A DNA stretch of 64,000 bases from Bacteroidales bacterium Bact_19 (GCA_001603595.1 LUZK01000026.1:1-64000), one strand, 5' to 3'. Counted from the stretch's first letter, positions 43,910 through 57,733 are shown. The notes: generated by a model not told the origin, from the letters alone. Numbers and translations: made by a program.

Positions 43910-44920
43910 TTATTCAACAGTCCAAGTACTCCCACTATTAAATACATCATCCATGCATTTAAATTTTGATTTACTTTTAACTTCTTCAATTTGTTGATTA
44001 AGCAAATCATCAAAGCAAGAAGCTTCAACGGCCCTAATAATTCCAAATACCATCGGAAAGTCAGGCAAATTAAGATTAGCAAGTGCAAGGTGAATAATTG
44101 GGTTCTTTTGTGTCATATCATGAACTAAAATATCCTTTTCGGTAATACCGTTTTCACCTATTTTAACTATCTTCAATTCGCCATTTTCAAAAATTAAGCC
44201 CTTATCTTTATTCTTACCAAAAATCATTGGTTTTCCGTGTTCAACCCACAATTGATTTTCTTCACGCTCATCCTTATTTGTAATTTTATTGTGGGCTCCA
44301 TCATTAAAGATTACACAATTCTGAAGAATTTCAATTATAGATGTACCTTTAAATTTATCAGCAAACTTGAAGATTTCAACGTTTTCCTTAACGTTAACGT
44401 CAATAGTTCGTGCAAAGAATGTTCCTCCTGCACCAATTGTCAAAGAGCCAACATTAAAAGGTTTTTCTAATGTCCCATAAGGCGAAGTCTTTGTTTTTTG
44501 ACCAAATTTTGATGTAGGAGAATACTGACCTTTAGTAAGACCATAAATTTCGTTGTTAAACAACAAAACATTAACATCAATATTTCTACGTACTTCGTGA
44601 ATAAAGTGATTCCCTCCAATAGCGAGTGCATCTCCATCACCGGTAATTTGCCAAACGCTGAGTTTAGGATTAGCAATTTTTACACCTGTAGCAAGCAAAG
44701 CTGCACGTCCATGAATACCGTGAAATCCATAAGTATTCATATAATACGGAAAACGAGATGAACAACCTATACCCGAAACTACTACAAAATCTTCACGTTT
44801 ACGTCCGGTTTCTGCAAAAGCTTTTTGAACAGCTGCTAAAATGGAGAAGTCTCCACAACCAGGGCACCATCTTACCATTTGCCCGCTTTTAAAATCTTTA
44901 GCTTCGTATGTTGTTGACAT
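43910..44920 (-). CDS. 2-oxoacid:ferredoxin oxidoreductase subunit beta
   Basis: RWCPGCGDFSILAAVQKAF, GIGCSSRFPYYMNTYGFHGIHGRA, GDGDALAIGGNHFIH (TPP binding). Confidence 0.93.
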   Translation of the reverse strand: MSTTYEAKDFKSGQMVRWCPGCGDFSILAAVQKAFAETGRKREDFVVVSGIGCSSRFPYYMNTYGFHGIHGRAALLATGVKIANPKLSVWQITGDGDALAIGGNHFIHEVRRNIDVNVLLFNNEIYGLTKGQYSPTSKFGQKTKTSPYGTLEKPFNVGSLTIGAGGTFFARTIDVNVKENVEIFKFADKFKGTSIIEILQNCVIFNDGAHNKITNKDEREENQLWVEHGKPMIFGKNKDKGLIFENGELKIVKIGENGITEKDILVHDMTQKNPIIHLALANLNLPDFPMVFGIIRAVEASCFDDLLNQQIEEVKSKSKFKCMDDVFNSGSTWTVE

Positions 44921-44923
44921 AAT

Positions 44924-46753
44924 TTATTCCTCCATCATTTTTTGAATTTTTTCTACGATTTCATTCACTGTAAATGGTAATCCCTGAATTTTATTTATTT
45001 GTTCGTATTTATATTGCGGGAAGGTCATTCTCAAATAGTTGGCAAGTTGTCCCATGTTCATTTCACAAACAATAATTCTCTTATATTTTTCAAGGATTTC
45101 ACCAAGATTTTTTGGAAATGGATTGATGTAATGAATATGTGCATGGGCAAGTTTTAAACCGTTTTGAGCCAATTCTTCAATAGCAGACTCTATATGTCCG
45201 TAAGAACTGCCCCAACCAATAATAAGAGTATCGGCATCTTCGAAACCCTCTACAATTTGCAATGGTATAAAATCAGCTATTTTCTTTACTTTACTGTCCC
45301 TTAACATTGTCATTCTTTCGTGATTTGCCGGTACATAAGAGACAGTTCCGGTAATATCCATCTTTTCCAGACCTCCGATTCTGTGTTCTAATCCGGGAGT
45401 ACCTGGAATTGCCCACATTCTTACAAAATTTTCATCTCTTGCATAAGGCTGATAACATTCTACATCTTCCTTAGCAAATTTAGGTTTAATTTCATCTAGA
45501 TCTTTAACAGAAACAATTTTCCACGGTTCGGTTCCGTTGGCAAGATAAGAATCTGTCAACAACAATACGGGAGTCATGTGTTCGATTGCAATTTTTGATG
45601 CCTGATAAGCATAATGGAAACAATTTGATGGAGTACTTGCAGCAATAACAGGAACAGGAGATTCTCCATTTCGTCCGAATAATGCCTGCATTAAATCTGC
45701 TTGCTCGGTTTTTGTTGGTAACCCTGTTGATGGTCCACCACGCTGAACGTCAACAACAACCAATGGCAATTCAGTCATAACAGCTAAACCAAGAGCTTCA
45801 GATTTTAATGCTAAACCAGGTCCAGAAGTGGACGTTGCTGCAAAATTTCCTGCAAAAGCAGCGCCAATAGCTGTAACAATTCCTCCGATTTCATCTTCTG
45901 CCTGTAAGCATTTAGCTCCCAAATCTCTTCTTTCTGCGATTTCCATTAAAATTTCAGTTGCCGGGGTTATTGGATAAGAACCTAAATAAAATGGCAAATT
46001 TGCCTTTTCGGCTGCTGCCAATAAACCCCATGCTGTAGCTATATTTCCGCTTATACTTTTATATTTCCCTTTTAGTCTTGTATCATTACTAACTCTAAAC
46101 GACGGAATTGCCTGAATTGCTGAGGCATAAGAGGCCCCGCCTTGTAATACCTTTTTGTTAGCTTCTGCCAATTCAGGCTTATTTTTAAACTTCTTTTCTA
46201 AAAATTCCTCTGTATATTTCAAAGGAAATCCAAATAGCTTATAAACAATACCCAAAGCAAACATGTTTTTCATCTTCATTATAGTTTTGATATCTAAACC
46301 TGTATCCTGAAGAGCTGCTTTGGTCATAGAACTTATTGGTGCTTCAATTAAATTATTGTTTTGCTTTATTTGTTCAAAAAGTTCGGGAGTAAAACCTGCT
46401 TTTTCGAAATTTGCTTCACTAAAAGTATCCGAATCGGCTATTATGGTTGATCCCCATTTTATATTATTAATATTTGCCATAATAGCTGCAGGATTCAATG
46501 CGATTAGAACATCACATTTATCCCCCGGAGTATAAACATTTTTGCCAAAATGTAGTTGAAAACCTGATACACCACCAACTGTTCCCTGGGGTGCTCTAAT
46601 TTCAGCCGGATAATCAGGAAAAGTCGCGACTTCTTCTCCCATTAAAGCTGTGGTATTTGTCAATTGTGTTCCGGTTAATTGTATTCCGTCTCCGGAATCA
46701 CCGGCAATTTTTACTACCACATTGTCTAAATCAATAATCTTTTTACTACTCAT
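44924..46753 (-). CDS. 2-oxoacid:acceptor oxidoreductase subunit alpha (gamma-alpha fusion)
   Basis: IAGDSGDGIQLTG, PDYPAEIRAPQGTVGGVSGFQ, GSYPITPATEILM, DVQRGGPSTGLPTKTEQADL. Confidence 0.93.
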   Translation of the reverse strand: MSSKKIIDLDNVVVKIAGDSGDGIQLTGTQLTNTTALMGEEVATFPDYPAEIRAPQGTVGGVSGFQLHFGKNVYTPGDKCDVLIALNPAAIMANINNIKWGSTIIADSDTFSEANFEKAGFTPELFEQIKQNNNLIEAPISSMTKAALQDTGLDIKTIMKMKNMFALGIVYKLFGFPLKYTEEFLEKKFKNKPELAEANKKVLQGGASYASAIQAIPSFRVSNDTRLKGKYKSISGNIATAWGLLAAAEKANLPFYLGSYPITPATEILMEIAERRDLGAKCLQAEDEIGGIVTAIGAAFAGNFAATSTSGPGLALKSEALGLAVMTELPLVVVDVQRGGPSTGLPTKTEQADLMQALFGRNGESPVPVIAASTPSNCFHYAYQASKIAIEHMTPVLLLTDSYLANGTEPWKIVSVKDLDEIKPKFAKEDVECYQPYARDENFVRMWAIPGTPGLEHRIGGLEKMDITGTVSYVPANHERMTMLRDSKVKKIADFIPLQIVEGFEDADTLIIGWGSSYGHIESAIEELAQNGLKLAHAHIHYINPFPKNLGEILEKYKRIIVCEMNMGQLANYLRMTFPQYKYEQINKIQGLPFTVNEIVEKIQKMMEE

Positions 46754-46779
46754 ATCAATTGTTATTTATTAAACAAAAA

Positions 46780-48912
46780 TTACTGTTGAATTTCTTTCAT
46801 ACTAAGTTGTATTCTTTTTCTTTCTATATCTATAGATAAAATTTTCACTCTAACATGCTGATGTAACTTCAATACTTGTGAAGGATTAGAAATAAATTGT
46901 TCTGTAATTTGGGAAATATGGATTAATCCGTTTTCCTTAATTCCAATATCAACGAATGCTCCAAAGTTTGTAATATTAGTAATAATCCCTGGCAAAATCA
47001 TACCTTCTTTCAAGTCTTCAATTTTGTAGATACTTTTATCAAACTCTAAAACTTTAACTTGTTTTCGCGGATCTCTTCCGGGCTTTTCCAGTTCAGCTAC
47101 TATATCTTGCAATGTTGGTAATCCGAAATTCTCGTCAATATAATCATGTAGATTTATTTTAGAAACCAAGTCCTTATTACTTATCAAGTCATTGATTTTA
47201 ACTCCGAGATTTTTAGCAATTTTTTCAACAACTCCATAAGCTTCGGGATGCACGGCACTGTTATCAAGCGGATTATCACTTTCTGGAATACGTAAAAATC
47301 CTGCACATTGTTCATAGGCTTTTGCACCTAACCTTGGAACTTTAATCAATTCTTTTCTAGATTTAAAATAACCGTTAGTCTTGCGATACTCAACTATATT
47401 TTGTGCCAATACTGGTCCTAATCCTGAAACGTAAGTTAATAAATGTTTACTCGCAGTATTCAGGTTAACTCCAACCGTATTTACACAGGATTCTACCACA
47501 CGGTCAAGGCTTTCTTTAAGCATCTTTTGGTCAACATCATGTTGATATTGCCCCACTCCTATTGCTTTCGGGTCAATTTTAACCAATTCAGCCAGTGGGT
47601 CCATCAAACGTCTGGCAATAGAAACAGCACCCCGAACAGTAACATCATATTGCGGAAATTCTTCCCTAGCAATTGAGGATGCTGAATAAACAGAGGCTCC
47701 GTCCTCGCTTACAACATAAACCTTAACTTCCCTATCGAAATGTATTTTCTTAATAAAATACTCTGTTTCTCTGCTTGCAGTGCCATTACCAATTGCAATA
47801 GCTTCGATTTTATACGTACTGACAAGTGTAGATATTTTTTTTGAAGCTAAAGCAACTTCTTCTTGTGGTTTATGCGGATAAATTGTTTCGTTATGAAGAA
47901 GATTTCCCGTTTCGTCAAGACAAACAACTTTGCAACCTGTTTTATATCCCGGATCAATGCCCATTACTCGTTTTTTGCCAAGAGGAGGTTCAAGTAAAAG
48001 CTGTCTTAAATTTGACGCAAACACTTCAATTGCTTGTATATCAGCCTTTTGTTTAGCATCATTAAAAAATTCATTTTCGATTGATGGTTTTAATAATCTA
48101 TCATAAGCATCTTCAACAGCTTCGGCAACAATTAAAGAGGAATGTTCCTTCCCTTTAACAAATAGATAATTTAATGATTTTAGTGCTAAGTTTCTATCGG
48201 GAGAAATATCAACACGCAATAAAGATTCACGATTAGCACGCATAATTGCCAAAATTCTATGAGAAGGACAATTATCTAATTTTTGGGAAAATTCAAAGTA
48301 ATCTTTATATTTTTCGGCTTCGGCTTCTTTAGATTTTATAACTCTGGATGAAATAATAGCTGTTTGTGCAAAAATTTTTCTAATTCTTTCCCTTGCCTGT
48401 TTCTCTTCACTAACAATTTCGGAAATAATATCTTTTGCTCCCTGAATTGCTTCATCAACATCTTTAACTTGCTCGTTAACAAATGATTCTGCAAATTTAA
48501 AAACATCAAACTTTGGAGCTTGTTTCAGGATTGCTTCGGCAAGCGGTTCTAAGCCTTTTTCACGAGCTACCGAAGCTCTTGTTTTACGTTTTGGTTTATA
48601 TGGCAGATATAAATCTTCAATTTCATTTATATCCCAGGTGGAATTTATTTGATTTAAAAATTCATCGGTAAGTTTCCCTTGTTTTTCAACTGAACTTATG
48701 ATGCTTTTTTTTCTATCTTTAATCTCAACAAATCTTTCATACTCTTTTTTGATGATTTCAATCTGAGTTTCGTCGAGCCCGCCGGTTTTTTCTTTTCGAT
48801 AACGACTAATAAACGGAATTGTTGCTCCATCATTTAGAAGTGCTACAGTGGCAGAAACATTTTTATAACTGATGCCCGTAGTTCTAACAACCAATTCCAG
48901 TAACTCAGTCAT
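46780..48912 (-). CDS. tex: Tex family RNA-binding transcription accessory protein
   Basis: TIPFISRYRKEKTGGLDE, MGIDPGYKTGCKVVCLDE, HhH region, C-terminal S1 domain GIITNITNFGAFVDIGIKENGLIHISQ. Confidence 0.95.
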   Translation of the reverse strand: MTELLELVVRTTGISYKNVSATVALLNDGATIPFISRYRKEKTGGLDETQIEIIKKEYERFVEIKDRKKSIISSVEKQGKLTDEFLNQINSTWDINEIEDLYLPYKPKRKTRASVAREKGLEPLAEAILKQAPKFDVFKFAESFVNEQVKDVDEAIQGAKDIISEIVSEEKQARERIRKIFAQTAIISSRVIKSKEAEAEKYKDYFEFSQKLDNCPSHRILAIMRANRESLLRVDISPDRNLALKSLNYLFVKGKEHSSLIVAEAVEDAYDRLLKPSIENEFFNDAKQKADIQAIEVFASNLRQLLLEPPLGKKRVMGIDPGYKTGCKVVCLDETGNLLHNETIYPHKPQEEVALASKKISTLVSTYKIEAIAIGNGTASRETEYFIKKIHFDREVKVYVVSEDGASVYSASSIAREEFPQYDVTVRGAVSIARRLMDPLAELVKIDPKAIGVGQYQHDVDQKMLKESLDRVVESCVNTVGVNLNTASKHLLTYVSGLGPVLAQNIVEYRKTNGYFKSRKELIKVPRLGAKAYEQCAGFLRIPESDNPLDNSAVHPEAYGVVEKIAKNLGVKINDLISNKDLVSKINLHDYIDENFGLPTLQDIVAELEKPGRDPRKQVKVLEFDKSIYKIEDLKEGMILPGIITNITNFGAFVDIGIKENGLIHISQITEQFISNPSQVLKLHQHVRVKILSIDIERKRIQLSMKEIQQ

Positions 48913-48915
48913 TTA

Positions 48916-48939
48916 ATTATTATTATTATTATTATTATT
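48916..48939. repeat. trinucleotide repeat (ATT)8 in the tex leader
   Basis: attattattattattattattatt 3 nt from the tex start codon. Confidence 0.95.
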
Positions 48940-49140
48940 TTTTGCAAAACTACTACTTTTTATAAATTTAGAGAAATTAAAACCTTATTATACAACATAT
49001 TTTTGTAAATTTTTAATTGATAATAGTCATATAAAATTATGGAATTTATCAGTTAAGATTGTCATTAAGTTTATTCATAAATTGGTATATATAAAACTAT
49101 CGAGAAAGTTTTTATTTTTGCAGAAACGAATTTTTAGAAT

Positions 49141-49881
49141 TTGAAGCTTAGTAAAGAAAATATTAACGCTATTCTAGGAACAATTTTGTTTCATCTTATT
49201 ATCGTTATTATTCTTTTAGTAAATAAGATTCAATCCTTAACAATTCATGAAGAAACCTACATGATTATTGAGCCTGAATATATTGAGGAAATCACAAAAA
49301 AACCTGTTGAAGAAAATATTCTTGGCGAAGATTTTAATATTCAGGACTATATTAATGAATTTAGAAACGTAGCCTCAAACAATCCTGTGCAATATCAAAA
49401 ATTTGAAGCAATGTCGGAAGATGAGCTTAGAAAATATTATGAAACACAATTTTTAAATGAAAAATACGGAGATAATCCAATAAGATATCAAGATAAAAAT
49501 CAGGGGAATCAAGATAAACAGGAAAACAAGGAAAACTCTAAAAATGATAAATCTAAAAATGAGAATAATAATTCCGACAATTATCAAAATTATTCTGGTC
49601 CTGCACTGGTATTTGTAGAGCTTGAAAATCCCAAGAGGGGCAAAATATATATTGAAGTACCTGTATTTACATGCCGTCATGGTGGTAAAGTAGTTGTGGA
49701 TATTCTAATTGGCTCGGATGGCAGAGTTCGTTCTGCTAACGTTATTTCAGCAAATTCATCAGGTGATGCTTCGTGCATTTCTGAAGCTGCTTTAAGAGCT
49801 GCAAGAAATTCAAGATTTACCATGATATCAGGAGGCAAAAACGAAAAAGGAAAAATAACATATACTTTTATTGAACAATGA
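49141..49881 (+). CDS. TonB-like energy transducer protein
   Basis: TTG start, N-terminal TM, low-complexity linker, C-terminal GGKVVVDILIGSDGRVRSANVISANSSGDASCISEAALRAARNSRF. Confidence 0.75.
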   Translation: MKLSKENINAILGTILFHLIIVIILLVNKIQSLTIHEETYMIIEPEYIEEITKKPVEENILGEDFNIQDYINEFRNVASNNPVQYQKFEAMSEDELRKYYETQFLNEKYGDNPIRYQDKNQGNQDKQENKENSKNDKSKNENNNSDNYQNYSGPALVFVELENPKRGKIYIEVPVFTCRHGGKVVVDILIGSDGRVRSANVISANSSGDASCISEAALRAARNSRFTMISGGKNEKGKITYTFIEQ

Positions 49882-50654
49882 AATACAATTTTAGTACAAT
49901 CCAAACCGATAAAAATAATGAAATTAGATGGATAAAACTTAATAATCCATTGAAATATAATAAGATAAGCAAATTATTTATAAATGAACTTGAAGTTATT
50001 TTCGACCATTGCATTAATGAAAATGATTTAAAAGCAGTTATAATTTATAGCGATGATAAAGTATTTTCGGCAGGAGGCGACTTAAAAGAAATAGCTGGTG
50101 CAGATTATAAACAAGCTGAATTGATGTGTTCGAGGGTTCAATCAGTTTTCAGAAAACTACATTCCATACCGGTACCGGTTATTTGTTGCTTGAAAGGAAT
50201 TGTTTTCGGGGGTGGGCTTGAGCTTGCTCTGCATTGCGATATAAGATTTGCCGACAAAACCACAGTGCTAAAAATGCCCGAAACTGATTTAGGGCTCATT
50301 CCTGGTGCAGGAGGAATAACTTTACTTTCTAAATATCTAAGTCCTGCTGATACTTTTTATTATTTATCTATCGGAAAAGAAATCCCCTTAGAAAAAGCTA
50401 TTTATAAAGGTTTGCTTCAAGAAATAATTGAAGATGAAGATGTGATTAAATACGGTTTTGATTTTGCAGAAAAATTAGCTGTAAAACCAAAAGAATCTTT
50501 AACTGCTTTAAAGTCTGTTCTATATACAGCTCTATATAATGACACACTTGCCGGTTTAGATGCAGAAATAAAAGAATTCAGTTCTGTTGTTCAACTTTGT
50601 GGCAATAAAAAGATAGAAATGTTTTTTAAAGATAAAAAGAATAAAAATGAGTGA
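49878..50654 (+). CDS. enoyl-CoA hydratase/isomerase family protein
   Basis: FSAGGDLKEIA, CCLKGIVFGGGLELALHCDIRFA, MPETDLGLIPGAGG (both catalytic Glu positions kept). Confidence 0.9.
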   Translation: MKYNFSTIQTDKNNEIRWIKLNNPLKYNKISKLFINELEVIFDHCINENDLKAVIIYSDDKVFSAGGDLKEIAGADYKQAELMCSRVQSVFRKLHSIPVPVICCLKGIVFGGGLELALHCDIRFADKTTVLKMPETDLGLIPGAGGITLLSKYLSPADTFYYLSIGKEIPLEKAIYKGLLQEIIEDEDVIKYGFDFAEKLAVKPKESLTALKSVLYTALYNDTLAGLDAEIKEFSSVVQLCGNKKIEMFFKDKKNKNE

Positions 50655-52497
50655 TAGCTATATCTTTACTGGAATACATTTTGTAACCGGACAGTATAAA
50701 ATCAGCAATTCAGAAATTCAAAAAGCCATCGAATCAGGTATTTTAGAAGGATTCGATCAAAATCGCATAAAAGAATCTGATGAATTCAAATCACAATCAG
50801 ACTTAAACGAATTTGAATTTTTATGCAAAACACTTATGGGATTTGAATTTCGGTATCACGTTGTACCATTTCCACCGGATTTTAATCACATGGAAGAAGC
50901 AGAAGACGTAGTTTCACTATGCGTCAAAGCCACAGAAAATGTTCTTCAAAAAACCGGACTTAAAGGAGACGATATTGATGCATGGTTTGCAAGCACTGCT
51001 ACACAATCGCATATTACTCCAGGAATAGCAGAATTTATTAAATCTTATTTTACGGGCATACACAATCAAAAGCCAACATATTCATTAACATCTGCTTGTG
51101 TTGGATTTAACATCAACCTTGAAAATGCCATAAATTATTTTAAAAACCATCCTGAAGCCAATCATATTTTAATAGCTCATGGAGAGATTATGTCATCCTT
51201 GCTAACTAAAGAAAGAGATTTTGTTCCTTATGTAACTTTTGGGGATTCTGCAGCAGCAGTGGTTCTTTCACGTGTTAAAACAAAAAAACAATGTGGCGTT
51301 ATTGCAATTACCAATCATGAAGATACAACAATGATTGACTTTTTAGCTTCTGATTCAAAAGGAAATCTGATAATGAATCCCAGAATGGTTAAAAACAGAG
51401 CCGTACCAAATATTACAAAAGCTTTCAAAATAATCGAAGAAAAAAGTCAAACTGGATTTGTTGATGTTGACATTTTTATCCCGCATCAAACAGGAAATGC
51501 AATTGTTGACAGTGTTGTAAAAAACTTGAATCTTGACCAAAATAAAGTTTTCAAAGACATTCAAATAAAGTATGGAAATCTCTCAGGAGCCTCAATTCCT
51601 GCGGCATTTTGCGAACTTGAAAATCAAAAAAAACTATTACCCGGCATAAAAGTTTTTACTGCTGTAGCAGGACTTGGTGGAGAATTTGGGGGCTTTTCCT
51701 ATATTGTTCCGGAAGAAAAAATTAAGTTTGATTCTAAAAAAGAATTGGAAGGTAAAACTATTCTAATTACTGGAGCTTCAGGAGGATTAGGCAAAGAAAT
51801 AGCTCTATGTGCTGCTGAAAATTCTTGCTCAAACATATTGCTTCAATATAATTCCGGCTCAAAGGAGGCATTAAGTATTAAGAAAAAAATCGAATCTGAA
51901 TTTGGATTATGTTGCAGAATATACAAAGCAGATTTATCAAACGAAAAAGAAATAAAAAACTTTAAATCAAACATTTTAAGTAACTTTAAATCAATTGATT
52001 ACCTAATTTGCACACATGCTATTACCGGTCCACTTGCAAAAGCAGGCGAAACTTCAATTGAAGAATATATAAGAGTTATGGAAGTAAATTATCGGTCTGT
52101 TAAAAATAGCGTTGAGATTTTTGCTGATTCAGTAAAAGAATGTGTATTAATTACAGGTTCGGTTGGCGAAGATGCACAATTTCCCGGGTCTGCTCCTTAC
52201 GTTGCTTCAAAAAGAGCTTTAAGAGCATTTGCTAGAGAATTTGCAAATACTTTATATCAACGAAATGTTAGGTGTATTTATTATCTGCCGGGTGTTATTG
52301 ATTCGGGAATGGTAAGCATTTTAAATGAACAACAAATAAGTGCTTCATTACAAGCAATAAGACAAAAAAAACTTACACCGGTAAGAGAAATAGCTCGCAG
52401 AATTTTGCATTCTACCTACAGACTTAATGTGCCTAATGTTCGCAGAAGTATGGAGTCGAAACTAATTGTAATAAAAGATTCTTATCGGAATTATTAA
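50647..52497 (+). CDS. fusion: KASIII-like 3-oxoacyl synthase + SDR ketoreductase (copy 1)
   Basis: KASIII Cys SACVGF, His IPHQTGN, Asn YGNLSGASIP; SDR TGASGGLG, HAITG, YVASK. Confidence 0.88.
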   Translation: MSDSYIFTGIHFVTGQYKISNSEIQKAIESGILEGFDQNRIKESDEFKSQSDLNEFEFLCKTLMGFEFRYHVVPFPPDFNHMEEAEDVVSLCVKATENVLQKTGLKGDDIDAWFASTATQSHITPGIAEFIKSYFTGIHNQKPTYSLTSACVGFNINLENAINYFKNHPEANHILIAHGEIMSSLLTKERDFVPYVTFGDSAAAVVLSRVKTKKQCGVIAITNHEDTTMIDFLASDSKGNLIMNPRMVKNRAVPNITKAFKIIEEKSQTGFVDVDIFIPHQTGNAIVDSVVKNLNLDQNKVFKDIQIKYGNLSGASIPAAFCELENQKKLLPGIKVFTAVAGLGGEFGGFSYIVPEEKIKFDSKKELEGKTILITGASGGLGKEIALCAAENSCSNILLQYNSGSKEALSIKKKIESEFGLCCRIYKADLSNEKEIKNFKSNILSNFKSIDYLICTHAITGPLAKAGETSIEEYIRVMEVNYRSVKNSVEIFADSVKECVLITGSVGEDAQFPGSAPYVASKRALRAFAREFANTLYQRNVRCIYYLPGVIDSGMVSILNEQQISASLQAIRQKKLTPVREIARRILHSTYRLNVPNVRRSMESKLIVIKDSYRNY

Positions 52498-52529
52498 TAA
52501 TTAAAAAATACAATCAAAAATTATTCATA

Positions 52530-54347
52530 ATGAAGCATATAAATTACATATTTAGTGGCTTTGGTTATTCACACGGTAAATACAAAATCTCCAATAAGGA
52601 CATACAAGATGCGATAAGTAAATCTTTTCTGTCAGGTTTTAAAGAAGACAGAATCTCAGAAAGCGAAAACTTTTTAAAATATAAAGCTAACAATCCTGAT
52701 GCAAGAGCTTTTGATTATTTTGTGACCGAAATTATGGGTTTTTACGAAAGATACCATGTGAGTCCATTCCCGCCCACACGCAAAAAGTTGTTTTATTCAG
52801 AAACATCATTAGATTTAGCGGTAAAAGCAGTAGAAAACTGTTTGATTGACGCAAAAATAAAAGCTGAAGAAATAGATGCATGGTTTGTCAGTACAGTTTC
52901 ACCTCAACAAAAAGCTCCCGGAATTGCAGCAAATGTAAAAGCATTCTTTGTTGAAAGTTCTAATTACACACCGGCATTTAGTCTTCAGAGCGGATGTGCA
53001 GGTTTTTTATTGAATCTCCAAAGAGCAATTGAATGGTTGAATTCACATCCCGAAGCAAAAAATGTTGTAATTGCTCACAGTGAAACAATGTCTTCGTTCT
53101 TGACTCAGAGAATTAAGTTTGTGCCTTTTGTTACATTTGGGGATGCTGCTGCTGCCGTTGTTTTAACAAAAATAGAATCAGAAGAAAAATTTGGTATTAT
53201 TTATTTGAATAATTATCAAGACCAATACATGCTTGATTTTGTGGGTGTTGATAAGAACAAAAATTTATATATGGACGACCTGTTAATAAAAGACAGGGCC
53301 ATAAAAAACATTACCGATTCAGTTGTTGATTGTCTTAAAGCTACAAATCATAAAATTGAAGATATTAGTTTTTTCGTTCCTCACCAAACCGGTAATGCAA
53401 TTATTTTTCCAATAGCTAAACATTTTTCAATTCCTAAAGAAAAAATTATTCTATACGGGCAACACAAATACGGAAATGTATCGGGAGCTACTATTCCAAT
53501 AACTTTAGCTCTGTTGCAGGAAAATAATGAGCTTTACGATGGTTCCAAAATTTTATGTGCCACTGCTGGTGTAGGGGGCAATTTTGGAGCATTTTTGTAT
53601 TCACATAAAATCACAGAAAAACCTAAAGAGTTTTACCTATACGAAAATGATTTTAAGAATAAAACCTGCCTTGTATTGGGAGCTTCAGGACATATTGGTT
53701 CACAATTAGCAATAGAACTACAAAAAAGAGGAGCTGATTTAATTTTACAGTATAATTCTGCTCCTCATAAAATTGAAATTTTTAAAAATCATATTCAATT
53801 AAAATGTGATTTAAAAAAAGAAACTGATGTTGATAAGTTTATTAATCATTTACAAAACCTCAATTCCAAAATTGATTACGTTTTTAATCTTGCAGGAACC
53901 ACTGAGGCGAACGATTCAATGCAAGTTAATTTTTATTCACCGATTAAAATATTTAACAATCTAATTAGTAAAATAAAATCAGCAATAATTCAATTAGGAA
54001 ATTCATCTGAAGATTTTGCTTCAAACGATTGCTATGAATGGGCTGCATCCAAAAGAGCTCTACACGGATATTTAGCATCGGCAAGTGGCGAATTCCTTAA
54101 ATACGGGATAAAGATTATTTATATCCAGTCAGGATTTACAAACCAAGGTATTTTTACTAAATTACCCGAAAAGTATATATTTAAGACAATGTTATTGTCA
54201 GGACAGGATGATAGTATAAAAACAGATATTCTTGTGAACAAAATTGTCAATTCTCCGTATAAATCAAAAGTTTTAGGTATGAGATCCTCTTACGAAAATG
54301 CAATGTTGCTTTATCGTTACGGATATCATCAAGATGTTGACATTTAA
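52530..54347 (+). CDS. fusion: KASIII-like 3-oxoacyl synthase + SDR-like domain (copy 2)
   Basis: KASIII Cys SGCAGF, His VPHQTGN, Asn YGNVSGATIP; SDR GASGHIG but WAASK at the YxxxK position. Confidence 0.86.
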   Translation: MKHINYIFSGFGYSHGKYKISNKDIQDAISKSFLSGFKEDRISESENFLKYKANNPDARAFDYFVTEIMGFYERYHVSPFPPTRKKLFYSETSLDLAVKAVENCLIDAKIKAEEIDAWFVSTVSPQQKAPGIAANVKAFFVESSNYTPAFSLQSGCAGFLLNLQRAIEWLNSHPEAKNVVIAHSETMSSFLTQRIKFVPFVTFGDAAAAVVLTKIESEEKFGIIYLNNYQDQYMLDFVGVDKNKNLYMDDLLIKDRAIKNITDSVVDCLKATNHKIEDISFFVPHQTGNAIIFPIAKHFSIPKEKIILYGQHKYGNVSGATIPITLALLQENNELYDGSKILCATAGVGGNFGAFLYSHKITEKPKEFYLYENDFKNKTCLVLGASGHIGSQLAIELQKRGADLILQYNSAPHKIEIFKNHIQLKCDLKKETDVDKFINHLQNLNSKIDYVFNLAGTTEANDSMQVNFYSPIKIFNNLISKIKSAIIQLGNSSEDFASNDCYEWAASKRALHGYLASASGEFLKYGIKIIYIQSGFTNQGIFTKLPEKYIFKTMLLSGQDDSIKTDILVNKIVNSPYKSKVLGMRSSYENAMLLYRYGYHQDVDI

Positions 54348-54355
54348 TTGATTGT

Positions 54356-57670
<3,315 letters not shown>

Positions 57671-57733
57671 GGATTGTGTGGAAAGGTTGAAATTATAAAC
57701 CTTGAAACTCATATTTAATTCTTTTTAAAAAAT

